A stretch of DNA of 64,000 bases from Schizosaccharomyces osmophilus (GCF_027921745.1 NC_079238.1:1736001-1800000); one strand, 5' to 3'. Counted from the first letter of the stretch, positions 34,259 to 45,719 are shown. The notes: generated from the sequence alone by a model not told the origin. Numbers and translations: made by a program.

Positions 34259-36595
34259 TCATTGAAGCGAAGGATCAGTATTAGGAGGAGGATTTGACTC
34301 GTTAGAAGGATGCATCAGCTCTGCCCAGCTTAAAAAAGGCGGAGCCGGCCATTGCCTGTCTATGTCTATGTTTAAGTCGAGATCATCAGCAGACGGAAAA
34401 GTGTTACGGAGAAGCAACGTGGATGGGTCAGCCAAAAACTCAGTGTTCGAAACAGACGATGAAAGATGATCTGATTGGGGGAGGTCTCCGTTTCTACGAT
34501 CAACTAAAGTACTTTCATCAATTGAAATAGGATCTGAAACGGAAGCTCTTTGCTGTTGCAAATAATCATTTTGAGACATATCTCCAACCCAAGACTGCCA
34601 CTTTCGAAAGCTAAATTGAAAGTCACTCGATTCAGGAACAAAAGAAAAAGCCTTCTTATTTGCGAGTTGTTCTGAAAGTTCTTTCAAGGTTTGCAAGTTT
34701 AACCGAGTAGTTTCATTTCGTTGAGATAGAAATTCCATAACTTCCCACAATTTGGATATGGCATCGTCAATTTCTAGAGAAGGCTCATAGTGAGAGCATA
34801 CTAGCAAGATAATTCCGCTGCATATAGGGAGATATGCATCAAAAAACGAATAACTAGACAGACGCTTGTTTTGGAACAACTGATGGGCGATAATAACAAT
34901 ACGACAAGAGCTGTCGACACACATATTTGCGTACTGAAGATTTTCTGGGCTAAGAATTTTTCCCTTATATTTGAATAGCAATACAAATCGGGTAGCAAGA
35001 ATAACCGCATTGTCGTAAATCATTTGTAATTGAGCGTTTAACCGGAAATGAGGATGTTGTGGCGAAGACTCATCGCATAGAAGAGAATGGTGCAAATTCC
35101 GTTTCCAAAGCTCAAGACGAGCACATAGTCTTCGAACATGAGATAGCTGCGTATTAAAATCGGATGGAACTTTCGAGTACAGACAATCACACACTTCACT
35201 CGTGATTTTAGTCAGCTCTATAACTGCGCACATATTAGTAACCATTGAAGGAATACCAGGTACTTCTAAATCAAGCAAAACGCTCGGGTAAGGGGTGGTC
35301 ACATTATCTAAAGTGATACTAAACGGTCGACCTGTCGCAATGCTAATGAACCGATCAACACAAAACACTGACCACCAAAGACGATTTCGAAGTTCTCTAG
35401 AGCTTTGACTAAGGGTAAAGTCCTCACAGTTTTTATGTAATCCTAAGGAGATAGCCGTCTTAACTGCCAAACCAAAGTAAGAATAACTAGCTTTTTGATA
35501 TACTGTAGGTTGAAGATAAAGAGCAATTAAAATAGCAGATTGAACTGTGTTTGTGTTACCTTGAAGCAAAACCATTGGGAAAATGCTAACTGCGGCGGAG
35601 AAGAGCCGATTCCCTATTACGCAAGCTTGAGGACTTGCTGCTACGGGGTCAGTTTGGTGTTCAATCATATATTGGTTTCCAAAAGCGAGTACCATCAATA
35701 GTATACAAAGGAATCCAGGATCAGTTTGGTTTTTTATCGAAAGAAAAATTTCCAGACGAATTTTGAAAAATGATGCATGGTAAAAGAACAAATTGGTTTG
35801 AATGTTCGTAAAAAACGTATTCACTAGAAATTCCGTTACAGTGAGAGAAGGGATAAGGTCACGAGCATGAGAGAGTAAATACTCGTCTAATTCTGAATTA
35901 AAGAAAAATGAGGTAGGTTGGTTTTGTAAAAGAGAATTTTTAGTGGAGAAATCGTTTAGACTAGTATCATTTTGAATCTTTTTTAAGAATTGGTCCACTG
36001 AGGTAGGCCCAAGATACATCGTATCCTCCATTTTTCCTATTAGCAATGACTCATCAAGAGTGACAGCCGGTTCGTTTTGAAGCAAATCATGAGAAAAACT
36101 AGGACCTTTGCTATTCGGAGCAGAAGCACCGTCATCGTCATCGTTGCTTATATGGTTTTTCTTTAGCTCGTTGTTGATACTAACAATAGGATCCAGATCA
36201 TTAAGGATAGTAGAGAGCTGATCAGAAGTTAAACTTTCATGCTCAGATAGTTTCTTAGAGACCGCAACCAGATTTTTTGTGTCCAAATTAAATTCTGGGC
36301 AAATCCTAGAAAAAATGTACTCAAAGCACAACTGACGTTCAGATAATTCATTCAAATACTCCCTAGATGGGAGCTTACTTTGATTTTTCTGCGTGTAGAC
36401 ACAGTCCACTCCAAGCAAGCTACAATTCTCACAAGGATCGTTTCCGTCACATTTAATCTTCTTTTCTCTACAATGTTTACAAGCGCGAAAGACTCTTCTT
36501 CGTTGTTCGGGCGGGACGCGTCGCTTTTTCTTTTTCTCTAATGCCTTGACGTCTGCGTATAATTGAGTTTTTATAAATCCCAAATTTTCATTCAT
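34259..36595 (-). CDS. thi1: Zn2Cys6 transcription factor, probable Thi1 (thiamine regulator)
   Basis: An intronless frame of 778 residues. A Zn2Cys6 cluster sits at Cys39, 42, 49, 55, 58 and 65 (CxxC-x6-C-x5-CxxC-x6-C), inside a basic stretch. The fungal transcription-factor homology domain (about 270-560) includes LGLHKNCEDF and LWWSVFCVDRFISIATGRP. The C-terminus is Ser/Asp-rich. S. pombe Thi1/Ntf1 activates thiamine-biosynthesis genes when thiamine is absent. It has about the same length and lies beside nob1, as here. The name depends on that synteny and length; the zinc-cluster class itself is certain. Confidence 0.75.
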   Translation of the reverse strand: MNENLGFIKTQLYADVKALEKKKKRRVPPEQRRRVFRACKHCREKKIKCDGNDPCENCSLLGVDCVYTQKNQSKLPSREYLNELSERQLCFEYIFSRICPEFNLDTKNLVAVSKKLSEHESLTSDQLSTILNDLDPIVSINNELKKNHISNDDDDGASAPNSKGPSFSHDLLQNEPAVTLDESLLIGKMEDTMYLGPTSVDQFLKKIQNDTSLNDFSTKNSLLQNQPTSFFFNSELDEYLLSHARDLIPSLTVTEFLVNTFFTNIQTNLFFYHASFFKIRLEIFLSIKNQTDPGFLCILLMVLAFGNQYMIEHQTDPVAASPQACVIGNRLFSAAVSIFPMVLLQGNTNTVQSAILIALYLQPTVYQKASYSYFGLAVKTAISLGLHKNCEDFTLSQSSRELRNRLWWSVFCVDRFISIATGRPFSITLDNVTTPYPSVLLDLEVPGIPSMVTNMCAVIELTKITSEVCDCLYSKVPSDFNTQLSHVRRLCARLELWKRNLHHSLLCDESSPQHPHFRLNAQLQMIYDNAVILATRFVLLFKYKGKILSPENLQYANMCVDSSCRIVIIAHQLFQNKRLSSYSFFDAYLPICSGIILLVCSHYEPSLEIDDAISKLWEVMEFLSQRNETTRLNLQTLKELSEQLANKKAFSFVPESSDFQFSFRKWQSWVGDMSQNDYLQQQRASVSDPISIDESTLVDRRNGDLPQSDHLSSSVSNTEFLADPSTLLLRNTFPSADDLDLNIDIDRQWPAPPFLSWAELMHPSNESNPPPNTDPSLQ

Positions 36596-37370
36596 ATCAA
36601 ATCAGTCCCGAAATCCATCTCAAGTCTTACGAAGATTTAAGACATTCAACCAAAACCAAACAAGCCTATTTTTGTAAAATGATTTTTTTCTCTGCGGTCG
36701 TAAGGAATCATAATCACTGGAACGATGCTAAGCATCATTCCTTGTAATATAATGCAAAGCAGGATATACTTGTAAGCATATGCTTTTTGTATTATCCTTA
36801 TATGCTTTTGAAATGTAAAAATTTACCACCTTTTAAAAATTAAGAATATGTTTATATGATGTTAATATGTTAAATTATTTACTAAATGCTTGTAAAGCAG
36901 GCCCTGTATGTTCCTATGTTAGATATATGTTATTTGAATTGAATGATATGATTCATGCTCTTGCAGAATCATTTATTAAAATTTATGTTACAATAGTTAG
37001 ATTGCTACCAATTACAGGTTGCAGTTAAAACTAAAAGACTATTGCAAAGGAAGTAGAATACTGGGTTCATAGCCTCTCTTTTTTCTAAATAGACTGGCTA
37101 ACATATTCAGGTCGATTCATTCCTAAACACAAACAGTTTTTACTTAGGATGAACTGTTTAACTATTAAGGAAACCAAGTGATCTAGTGCCCTTTCAGAAT
37201 ACAATTTCTAATAAAAGCTTATTTCCAGACAAGTCTAAAATATTATATATTTCCTCAACTAGAACTAGACTGAATTAAAATCCCAATATAAACACCAAAT
37301 AATAATATAGCGGTACCCAAAATTTTTACTTCAAACATCCAAAACCTATAAATGAACAAAATACACTACT
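36596..37370. other. Intergenic, nob1 3' to thi1 5'
   Basis: 775 nt, very AT-rich, with short scattered repeats. A 12-bp palindrome AAGCATATGCTT lies at 36774-36785, about 180 bp upstream of thi1. I see no coding sequence. Confidence 0.5.
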
Positions 37371-38818
37371 TCAGTGTCTTGTTTTACGAACCTCGTTTGG
37401 ATTCTTTCTACCAGCACCAACGCTGATACGCATATGTTCCTTGGGGGCACCGGTCAACAGAGAAGGCAAATAATCTTGGTCCATGAGATCGACTTCCTTC
37501 TTGCGCTGCATATAACGAACAGCCTTTTGATATTCCGGCTGATCCCCACGCAAAACAGGATTTTTCTTACCTTTACCACTTGCTGTACCGTGAACTGGTT
37601 TAGGGATAGCATATTTCGTACCGCGGGTCTTCCATTCAAAGTTCTTTTTCAAGTGGACCTGAAATTCACCTTTGGAATTTATGCTACAGGTGGTTTTGAT
37701 TAGGGTATCACCTCCGCAGGAAGGACAGAACGTTTTCGACATGTCATTAACAACAGCAAAGCAACCATGACAGCGAAGTACAAAGCGCTTAACGTTTTGA
37801 ATCTTCATTCCATCTGAAGAAACCAAATTTAAGCCTATTTGTAACATAACATTTTGCATAGCAAAGTCAGTTGTTGCACATGCAACCTTCAAGTGAGACG
37901 GTTGAACGACGCTTTCACCAGCACCATCCTGGGCCTTCTTCTTGCGAATATTGGAAGGCGTAATCCAACCATCATCTTCCTCCTCTCGGTCTTCTTGTTC
38001 TTCCTCCGTTAATTTCGGATTTTCATCACTGCTAGAAGCACCATTTTCATTTTCGTTTTCATCCCTCTTTTGCTGCTCCATCACCGATTCTTGGTTTTGT
38101 TCAGACTTTTCCACAGCTTCCTTCTTGTCTTCGAGTGGCAACGAGTTTTCTTTTCCATTTAATTCATTGTTAAGATTAGCCGGAGGCTTTCCGTTAATTC
38201 GCTTCTGACCGGGATATTGACGAAGTCTCCAATCTCCTCCATTGAATTCAAATTCAAGTTCGTACGTCAGGGCAAGGATGTGAATATCTGTAATGGATAA
38301 AGAAGCAAAATCACCAGTTTTTTTTGCAAAATCAGAAACTACATCAAAGGTTAATACTAATCCCCGTATAAGCCTCGCATATGTATGCACGGTACGAGAA
38401 TATAAAGAAAAACAACCCCCAAAGGAAAGTCATAGCAACAGCAACAACACAACTCGCTTTGCTTTTTGCAGCTTCCTATACATCACACTGTTGTTCCACC
38501 CATTCTTGCATACAAAGTTTGGGAATTTGTTTTTACTTTGTGAAGAAATTGTTTCCACCAAATCCAAAGTTTACTCTCCACGTCCATTCATAAGCAAAAC
38601 TTCACGAAAAACTTACCTTTTTTTATAAACTCTTGCTTGGGAACTCGCTGGATGACTTTACCGCCCCAGAGCTCAAAATTTCTACGTGAAGCTTCATCTC
38701 GAATTTCTTGAACAACTCGAGGTGTAGTATAAAATTTCTCAGCAGAATTCCTCAAAAGAGAGCTTGAGCATATAATCCCACCAGTATCCAAAACGAGGTG
38801 AGTAATTGATTTACTCAT
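37371..38818 (-). CDS. nob1: Nob1, PIN-domain 18S rRNA 3'-end endonuclease, 2 exons
   Basis: Exons 38818-38617 and 38338-37371 give 389 residues. The PIN domain begins HLVLDTGGII, with catalytic Asp11. It continues across a long 278-nt intron (GTAAGT; branch TTAAC), which joins QEFIKK to VSDFAKKTGDFASLSITDIHILAL. An acidic Glu/Asn-rich insert follows. The zinc ribbon is LRCHGCFAV...FCPSCGG. The C-terminus is basic. Nob1 makes the last cytoplasmic cut that matures 20S to 18S rRNA in pre-40S particles. The intron sits inside the PIN fold, so splicing is essential for activity. Confidence 0.93.
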
Positions 38819-39187
38819 AGTATCATGAAATAATATGGTTTAAGACAAATTCATTGACACCCTACATGATAACTACCCTTCTCGTTCTAGCTCGATAAGA
38901 TTTGGCGATGCAGCATAGCTCGTTGTTTCCTTTAACGAAAGTAAGGACCCATTATTTGCTAAATAATATAAACAAGAGTCTCCAAATACCAATTTATTGC
39001 CATATGGACAAGTTTGCATTTTCCTAGTTTTTTGGCGTTTTCTGGGTCTCGTGTTGAAACAGGGTGTTGTAGACGGAAAGAGCATTTGACAGTATCAGGT
39101 AGGAGTGGATTATTTATGGTTTTCTTGCGTCAAGTTTTTTGATTGTTGCAGCGAACGAACCGGTTTCTGTTGGTTTAATGTAAAAGA
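38819..39187. other. Divergent intergenic region, nob1 / RBR ligase
   Basis: 369 nt between divergent starts. A 70-codon frame on the minus strand ends 54 nt before the nob1 ATG; it may be a leader frame and is not called as a gene. Confidence 0.45.
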
Positions 39188-40492
39188 ATGATTAAGGAAA
39201 CATTCATTGACGAAAATAGGGAGTTAATTTCAGATGAATTGGTTGCTCTACAGTCCATTTATCCTGAACTTGAACTGGATGGCAACAATTGTGGTCGCGT
39301 TTCCATCCCCGTGTCAACAGAAGACACTTTCTATTTGTCTTTTCCGGACTTACAGACGAATAGATTAGATACTATAGCGGTGAAACATTTTCCTGCTATA
39401 GAATTAGAGTTTTTTCTTCGGCAAGGATATCCTCAAAAGTCGCCGCCGGTTTTCTTTGTAAAGTCATCATGGCTTCCTATGAAACAACAGCGTGCTTTAA
39501 CATCCTCTATGGTGGCATTGTGGAATGAGATTCATGACTGTGTTTTGTTTGATGCGATTGAACTTTTGCGCTCTGATGCATCATCGGCATTTCAATGTCC
39601 GAAGGAGATGGTCTTTCCATCAGGCTCAGAGAACTTGAAACAAGAATTCCTTGCAACAGATAAGCATGCGACTTTAACGGAGTTTGAGAGTCGTAAATTT
39701 GTGTGCTTGATTTGTTTTGATCAATTCAACGGCAAAGATTGCTTTCAGCTATCTCGGTGTGGTCATGTATGCTGTAAGCAATGCCTTACCGATTATTATT
39801 CTGTTTGCGTTGAAGAAGGGATGTTTTCTCAGTTAAAGTGTGTCGATTTGGAGTGTGCTAAAACTGCTCCTATTCTGTCACTCGAGGAAATGGAAATGAT
39901 AGTAGGTATGGAATTGACAAAGAGATTCCAGGAATTAGACGAAAAGCGGAGGTATGAAAATGATACAAATATTGTATTTTGTCCACGTAAATCATGTCAA
40001 GGCCCGGCAAGACGAGATCCGGGTCAAAAACTTGCAATCTGTCTCAAGTGTGATTTTGCTTTTTGTTCCTTTTGTCAAGCATCATGGCATGGCGACTTGT
40101 CTGCTTGTAGACTTCAGGGTGATTCTAAAAAATTAGTGAAAATGTATTTGGAGCATCTTGAAACAGACAAAGACAAGGCTGAAGAGCTTGAAAAACGGTA
40201 TGGTAAACGCATTCTGGACAAGCTCGTCGAGCAAGTTAAGAACGATGAAGAAGCTGAACGTTGGGCTCTTTTGAACGGTCAGCGTTGCCCTACTTGCGAT
40301 CGGGTAGTTGAGAGAATTGATGGATGCTGTCACATGATTTGTCTTTGCGGGTCTCATTTTTGCTTTCTCTGTGGTGCTTATCTCATGATAGCAAATCCTT
40401 ATATACACTTCAATGACCCTAGTAGTACGTGTTATGCGATGTTGTTTGCTTCTCCAGAAGAAAAACAACGCTTTTCAGAAAACTGGTTATGA
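39188..40492 (+). CDS. itt1: RWD-RBR E3 ubiquitin ligase (Itt1/RNF14 type)
   Basis: An intronless frame of 434 residues. An N-terminal RWD domain (DELVALQSIYPELEL; about 12-135) is followed by RING1 (CLICFDQF...CGHVCCKQC), an in-between-RING segment (CPRKSCQGPARR...FCSFCQASWHGD), and RING2 (CPTCDRVVERIDGCCHMICLCGSHFCFLCG). The predicted thioester cysteine is Cys380 in the DGCCHM motif. RWD plus RBR is the layout of human RNF14 and budding-yeast Itt1, which modulates translation termination and resolves RNA/ribosome-linked crosslinks. The adjacent med6, on the opposite strand, matches the S. pombe neighbourhood I recall. Symbol less sure than family. Confidence 0.85.
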   Translation: MIKETFIDENRELISDELVALQSIYPELELDGNNCGRVSIPVSTEDTFYLSFPDLQTNRLDTIAVKHFPAIELEFFLRQGYPQKSPPVFFVKSSWLPMKQQRALTSSMVALWNEIHDCVLFDAIELLRSDASSAFQCPKEMVFPSGSENLKQEFLATDKHATLTEFESRKFVCLICFDQFNGKDCFQLSRCGHVCCKQCLTDYYSVCVEEGMFSQLKCVDLECAKTAPILSLEEMEMIVGMELTKRFQELDEKRRYENDTNIVFCPRKSCQGPARRDPGQKLAICLKCDFAFCSFCQASWHGDLSACRLQGDSKKLVKMYLEHLETDKDKAEELEKRYGKRILDKLVEQVKNDEEAERWALLNGQRCPTCDRVVERIDGCCHMICLCGSHFCFLCGAYLMIANPYIHFNDPSSTCYAMLFASPEEKQRFSENWL

Positions 40493-40630
40493 TTCCAAAC
40501 AAACCCTGAAAAGCATTATGCAAATTAGAAGGATAAAAATTTTTCAAGAAGATATAGAAACGTACATTTTAGGATTCTAGATTATTTATTTATCTATTAG
40601 TAATACCTTTTTTTGAATGGATTTGTGAAA

Positions 40631-41533
40631 CTACGGATTAGAGGGATTAGGGAAAGAGTGTAGGCTCTTCATAAATGCTCGCACGACTGAGAAATCCTCA
40701 GTAGAAAATGTACCGTCGGCATTATTATCTGCATTTGTATTTTCGTTATTATCTGATTCCTGTGCATCTTTGATTTGGGAACTTGGATTATCAGACATAT
40801 TCTGAGAGTATGTATATCCTCCTTGAGGATGGTACTGAGGCATTCTTTCAATTTTCTTTAAAGCCGTTTGAAGACTATGAGTAGCATTCAACTACAGAAG
40901 AATTGTTAGTCAATTTAACTTTTTCCTAATTGGTGTTGCACTTACCATTCTAGTTGCCAGTAATGAATATGCATTGGGAGCCATGTAAATATTTTCGTTA
41001 CAAACAAAATAAGTATTTAATGGTCGTACTTTGTAGTGTTAGTGTTTGTTGGAGGGGGGATGAAAGGTGATTAATCCAGCATGCATACCTTCTTGCTCAT
41101 TGAGCCGATGTTGTTTTTGAATAATCCATAAAAAGGGAGGTCTTTCATGAGTTACAACGAACTGTGTTCCGGTCAATCTTCTTAAATGATTATTCAGGTC
41201 ACCCAAATCGAGAGCATTAAACTGAGATTGCATTTTTAGCATCTGATTGTTGGATTTATGATCATAAAAGGGAGAAAATGAAAAGTAATCAAGAACTGAA
41301 ACTGTCAGTATAAGCTGGGAAAAAGCATCGTACAGGAGCAGGGCTTACGCTCCACTGTTTATATAGACTTTTCAGAACGAGCATCTTAAAATAAGTAGGA
41401 AAAAATCAGAGAACGTGCCCGCAGGATTCATCGTAAACATACCATTTTCGGTCCGCAGACCTCCCACAGATTGTACCCATTCAGGCATCCGCCATTGTAT
41501 ATTGCTGAGATCGAGAGAAGGTGTAGATGACAT
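40631..41533 (-). CDS. med6: Mediator head subunit Med6, 4 exons
   Basis: Exons 41533-41443, 41295-41089, 41028-40946 and 40891-40631 encode 213 residues. Splicing recreates the Med6 core in order: LSNIQWRMPEWVQSVGGL, then NVLDYFSFSPFYDHKSNNQ, then LKMQSQF, then TGTQFVVTHERPPFLWIIQKQHR and NENIYMAPNAYSLLATRM. Introns are 147, 60 and 54 nt with GTATGT/GTATGC/GTAAGT donors and CTGAC/CTAAC branches. The C-terminal 60 residues are acidic and Asn-rich. Med6 links the Mediator head to the middle module for RNA polymerase II initiation. No single frame shows the protein whole. Confidence 0.93.
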
Positions 41534-42186
41534 GATTCTATTGATAAAAACAAGAGTTATACTACCAAGAAAAGTAAAAATTAAATAGAACTTTTGAGAA
41601 TAATAAATAATGACAGTTTTCACGCAGACGAATTGTAAACTGCAAGAGAGAGTCGAACTTCGTTATTTAGTAGGAAAAAATTATTTACTTTGGAGAAAGA
41701 AAGGTAAAGGATGACAAAATAATGGTATTAATTCAGAAACACTCGATGATAGTGATAGCAGGTAGTATCCATAGACTCGTCGGTAGGAGAGTCAACTATA
41801 TTTTGGTTTGGCTTGAACATTGTACAATCCTAGTATGACTGAATTATATACGCTTGGCAGTAGGTTTTTGATATTTGCTTTTCTTAATTGCATGAATTAC
41901 TACGGAAAAAACGGCGATGTATAAGCATAGAGAAAGCATATAAAAAAAATGTATTATAAAGCAAGCGGATAACAAACCAAGAATTTATTCGTCGAATGAT
42001 TATCGATCCAAAAAAAATTCTACAATAAATATTTAAAAAAATGAACAGCAGGGTATTATTCGCAACAAGGCATGTACAAAGGAAAGTGATTAAGGATAAC
42101 GCCAAAAATGAATTAACAAAAGTCAAGAAAGACGTTTCATTCGCTTCAGTTTCGGTTCTTCTCTTTACGCAAGGTATAAAATCGTC
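41534..42186. other. Intergenic, transporter 3' to med6 5'
   Basis: 653 nt, AT-rich, no supported coding sequence. Confidence 0.5.
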
Positions 42187-43674
42187 TTAAAGCATATATA
42201 GGAATAGAGGATCCTCGTCATTTTGGGGCTGTTTGGATAGTTCCTTGGGAGTCAATTGCTCCATACAACGTCTTTTCGAAGCATTCTTAGCTGAATAGTA
42301 TAAGATAGTCAGGATGTGCAAAACGGTTGCGATGCCAATGGCAACTAAAGAGGTAGCATGGCCAGCTACGTACTTGGGCGGAAACTGATACACTTGGCCA
42401 GAGAGAATACCAGCAGAGTTTGCAATTGCCATTTGCATACTAATAGCTGTTGCACGCTTGTAATGAGGTGCAACATTAGCGCTCAACCAAGTGACATTAA
42501 GACCAGCGCCGGTGTAAATTCCCAAGGAGCATAAATAGCAAGCAAAGTATAAAACATCGTTTTTTCCTTGACAGGTTAGCAGCAATATATAACCGATGAT
42601 GGGGAAGATATTGCTAGCAATCAAAATAAGACCTCTCGATCTAAAGCGATCCGAAAGGAAAGAGGCTACGATGTAGACGACAGCACCAAGGATATACACT
42701 GGGATGGTAAGGTATTGAACGGAAAGAGATTGATGGCCCATTCCTTGGATAATGGCGGGAAGAAAGGTACTGAAACCGTACAAGCAAGTATCCTGCCCAA
42801 ATTCAGCAAGAGAGGAAAGGTAAATTTTTTTATCTTTAAAAGCGTCGAAAATGCTTTTCCAGTCGAATTGATCTGCCAAATCCGAGCGTCGCTGTTCTTT
42901 ACGATGACGAACCATATCCCGATAGGGCTCAGACAGGAACCAAGCCTTTGCGGGATCATTGGGAATGATAAAATACCCAAGGACTCCAGAAACGAATCCA
43001 ATCAACCCTTCAATGATAAACAACCAACGCCATCCAGCGTAGCCTCCGACATTTTGCATATGCAAAATGGCATAGGCAAAAAGGCCACTGAAGGCACCGG
43101 AAAGTGCTGAAGCAGCGAATAGATATGCAATGCGTGGTGCCAGCTCGTCTCTAGAGTAAATCATGGTTAAATATACTGTGAGGCAAGGAAACAGACCTGC
43201 CTCACAGGCACCTAAAACAAGGCGAGTAACAAGAAACCCGGCAAAGTTCTGAACGAATCCAGTGAATATTGTTGTAAGCGAAAAAGTAAGAACGATGAGA
43301 GTGAGCATTTGCTTTGGCTGGACTTTCTTGATCAACAAAGTGATGGGTATTTCTAACAAAATAAAAGTGACATAAAATAAGCTCGTTACAATATTGAATT
43401 GGTTTCCTTTCAAGTGTAAATCTTCAGACATGCCAGCGACTTTTGCGTTGCCAATGTTGGTACGATCCAAAAAGGCAATTAAATAAAAGATCATGATTGT
43501 AGGAGCTAAAACCAAATCTAAACGCCTCAGCAAACGTTTTCTCTCATCCATGGAAAGCTCTCTTTCCACAAGGCTATTCGATGATGAGCCCGTAGAATCG
43601 TTTTTTTTCTCGTCTACGATAACATGGTCTATTTTGGAAGTCGCTTTATCCGAACCTGAAGACTCAGTAGACAT
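42187..43674 (-). CDS. MFS anion:cation symporter, nicotinic-acid (Tna1)-like
   Basis: ATG 43674 (MSTESSGSDK) gives 495 residues. The frame is open 25 codons further upstream but without conserved look. After a charged, Ser-rich cytosolic N-terminus come about 12 membrane segments. The family signature is FYLIAFLDRTNIGNAKVAGM in segment 1, followed by RLVLGACEAGLFPCLTVYLTMIYSRDE, as in the allantoate/nicotinate permease branch. S. pombe has a predicted nicotinic-acid transporter at this spot beside urg2. Its position inside the uracil cluster leaves room for a pyrimidine-derived or breakdown-product substrate (inference). Confidence 0.82.
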   Translation of the reverse strand: MSTESSGSDKATSKIDHVIVDEKKNDSTGSSSNSLVERELSMDERKRLLRRLDLVLAPTIMIFYLIAFLDRTNIGNAKVAGMSEDLHLKGNQFNIVTSLFYVTFILLEIPITLLIKKVQPKQMLTLIVLTFSLTTIFTGFVQNFAGFLVTRLVLGACEAGLFPCLTVYLTMIYSRDELAPRIAYLFAASALSGAFSGLFAYAILHMQNVGGYAGWRWLFIIEGLIGFVSGVLGYFIIPNDPAKAWFLSEPYRDMVRHRKEQRRSDLADQFDWKSIFDAFKDKKIYLSSLAEFGQDTCLYGFSTFLPAIIQGMGHQSLSVQYLTIPVYILGAVVYIVASFLSDRFRSRGLILIASNIFPIIGYILLLTCQGKNDVLYFACYLCSLGIYTGAGLNVTWLSANVAPHYKRATAISMQMAIANSAGILSGQVYQFPPKYVAGHATSLVAIGIATVLHILTILYYSAKNASKRRCMEQLTPKELSKQPQNDEDPLFLYML

Positions 43675-44857
43675 AATGGAAATGTTATTGAATAAGATAG
43701 AAAATAGTAAAGTAACTTTTACTCGTTTTCCCCGAAATGAATTAGACAAGGACTATGTGAGGACGAACCCTTCTACCGGAGAGACGACAAACCTTTTGAA
43801 TAAGACAACAAGAAAAAAAGGAACGCGAAAAGATACCTTTTTTTTCAACTTAAGAGAAACCAAATTGAACCAACAAGAAAGATGAAAGAGGCAGAAATCA
43901 AAAATCGGTGGCGAAAATCGACAAGACAGACTTCCAAAAGAATTTATAGGTATCCAAAAAGACAAAAAAGAATTGTTATTCTCGATTGTTGTTCTGTGTG
44001 TGTCTCCTCAAGAGGACTTTATGTATAAAAAAAAAAAGAGATCATTAATGTTTATACCGGGTAACTGGAAAAACAGTCCAACGGATTTATCGGATATAAT
44101 CAAATATGATTCGACATTAATTAAGAAACGAAACCTTATAATACTAAACGAAAAACCCCGCAACGAGCATGCATGTTTCTCTCGGTTTTGTTTCTTTTTT
44201 TATTGTTTTGTGTTTTATTTCTAAATTAGAATTTGATGAAATTAATTCCAATCGAATTCTCGCCTTGTGAGAACCTGTATTCAGTGTTGTAGGATACTTT
44301 GGATACGGGATTTCGGGTATGATTTTAGTCGGAAATTCGCGCATTACGACATAGAATCAACAAATACCATACTAAAGAGGAATCGTAAGATAATATTTAC
44401 TAGCATTCAGAGGCATTGATTTTCTATGGTTGAGAGTAGGAAAGAAGAAGGAAGGAGGAAGAAGAAAAATCAAAAAGGTGTTTGAAAGAAATCTTACAAT
44501 CGAAACCAGCTTTTATGGACGGGTGGAAACGCATCGTCAAGAGGGTTTCTTTGGTAGATTTTTATAAAGATAGGAACATTCTTAGGTTATGAAATCTTTT
44601 TAGATCATGACGGCAGCAAACAAGATCATTACGATGGCGTTGAGATGATGAAAAAGGATAGACTTTTGCTAAAAAGAAGATCCGAATTGAACAATGGACT
44701 TTTTGAAACTAAGAAATCCTTCCTATGGGAAAACAGGGAAAAAGTGAGAATCTAGTAATATGGGCAAGTCTGTGTAAATTGTCATATCATTCCTTTAAAA
44801 CCATTGGGTTCCACAAAGTTCAAGTTGTTATACTTTTGAGGGTGCGTGACTCAGGGC
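43675..44857. other. Intergenic, urg2 3' to transporter 5'
   Basis: 1183 nt. It carries the transporter's upstream side, with T-rich and A-rich patches. Short frames on both strands have no recognisable content. No CCGCGG is present here, unlike the other promoters of the cluster. Confidence 0.5.
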
Positions 44858-45478
44858 CTAAGCAGTGGCGCCGTAGAGCCGATCGCCAATGTCGCCAATG
44901 CCAGGGACGAGGTAACCTTTGTCATCGAGGCTCTTGTCGATGGCACCAAAGACAAACTCGACATTAGGAGTGTCGTTGAAACGAGCAACAGCTTGTGCAC
45001 TTGCCAAAACACTAACAAAGACAATGTGCTTGCAGCCCCATTCTTGGAGAGTAGTAATCACCGCCTGAGCAGTACCACCAGTAGCCATAACGGGGTCCAA
45101 CACAATGGCGACTTCTGTAGAATGTTTGGGAAGCTTGTTGTAATACTCAATGGGCTGCAGAGAGCTTTTTTCTCGGAAAATTCCGATATGGTAGATTGGA
45201 ACATCTGGCAATACTTTGGAGAAAGCACTCATCATTGACATGCCGGAACGAAGGACTGGGATTACGGACACGGAGGAAACGTCCAAACACTTTGTAGACT
45301 CGTAGGCCAAGAATCGAGAAATCTCATCCACCACACTGCGCACTTGGGAAGGCTTCAAGGACAAGTCACGAAGAATGGAAATTAATTCGTTGACAACAGG
45401 ATGATCCGAAATAGTTATGTTTTTCATGGTTTCTACAGAGGAGGAAGAAAAAACAATCGAATTGGCAGTGTTTGTCAT
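44858..45478 (-). CDS. urg2: Urg2, uracil phosphoribosyltransferase family (Urc6-like)
   Basis: An intronless frame of 206 residues. The PRPP loop is intact: D128-P-V-M-A-T-G-G-T136. The uracil-binding C-terminus reads GYLVPGIGDIGDRLYGATA. VLRSGMSMMSAF matches the flexible loop of bacterial-type UPRTs. UPRT makes UMP from uracil and PRPP. In S. pombe, urg2 is strongly induced by uracil. In Lachancea kluyveri, the equivalent URC6 is needed for uracil breakdown as nitrogen source, which suggests that forming a nucleotide starts the catabolic route. It is divergent from urg3 across a promoter with two CCGCGG sites. Confidence 0.92.
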   Translation of the reverse strand: MTNTANSIVFSSSSVETMKNITISDHPVVNELISILRDLSLKPSQVRSVVDEISRFLAYESTKCLDVSSVSVIPVLRSGMSMMSAFSKVLPDVPIYHIGIFREKSSLQPIEYYNKLPKHSTEVAIVLDPVMATGGTAQAVITTLQEWGCKHIVFVSVLASAQAVARFNDTPNVEFVFGAIDKSLDDKGYLVPGIGDIGDRLYGATA

Positions 45479-45719
45479 TGGAAAAGAATCGTTTCTTGTT
45501 TGTAATGTATTAGAATAGTGTCCAGAATAATAAACAAAGGGCTGGTTTCAACAATGCGAAAAAACCGAAGCAAAAAAAACACACACACACACACAAAGAT
45601 ACTGTTTTCTTTTTAAAAAAGAAAAAGAATGGAATGGATGGATATGCTTCTTTTTGATGGAAACCCTTTGAATTTATAGCATTTTCCCTTTTCTTTGTTT
45701 TCTGGCTTCCTCGGCACCT

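Noticed and set aside
38873-39085. 70-codon frame on the minus strand just upstream of nob1
   Set aside because: Composition is not clearly protein-like and no domain is recognisable. A leader frame or chance frame is as likely.
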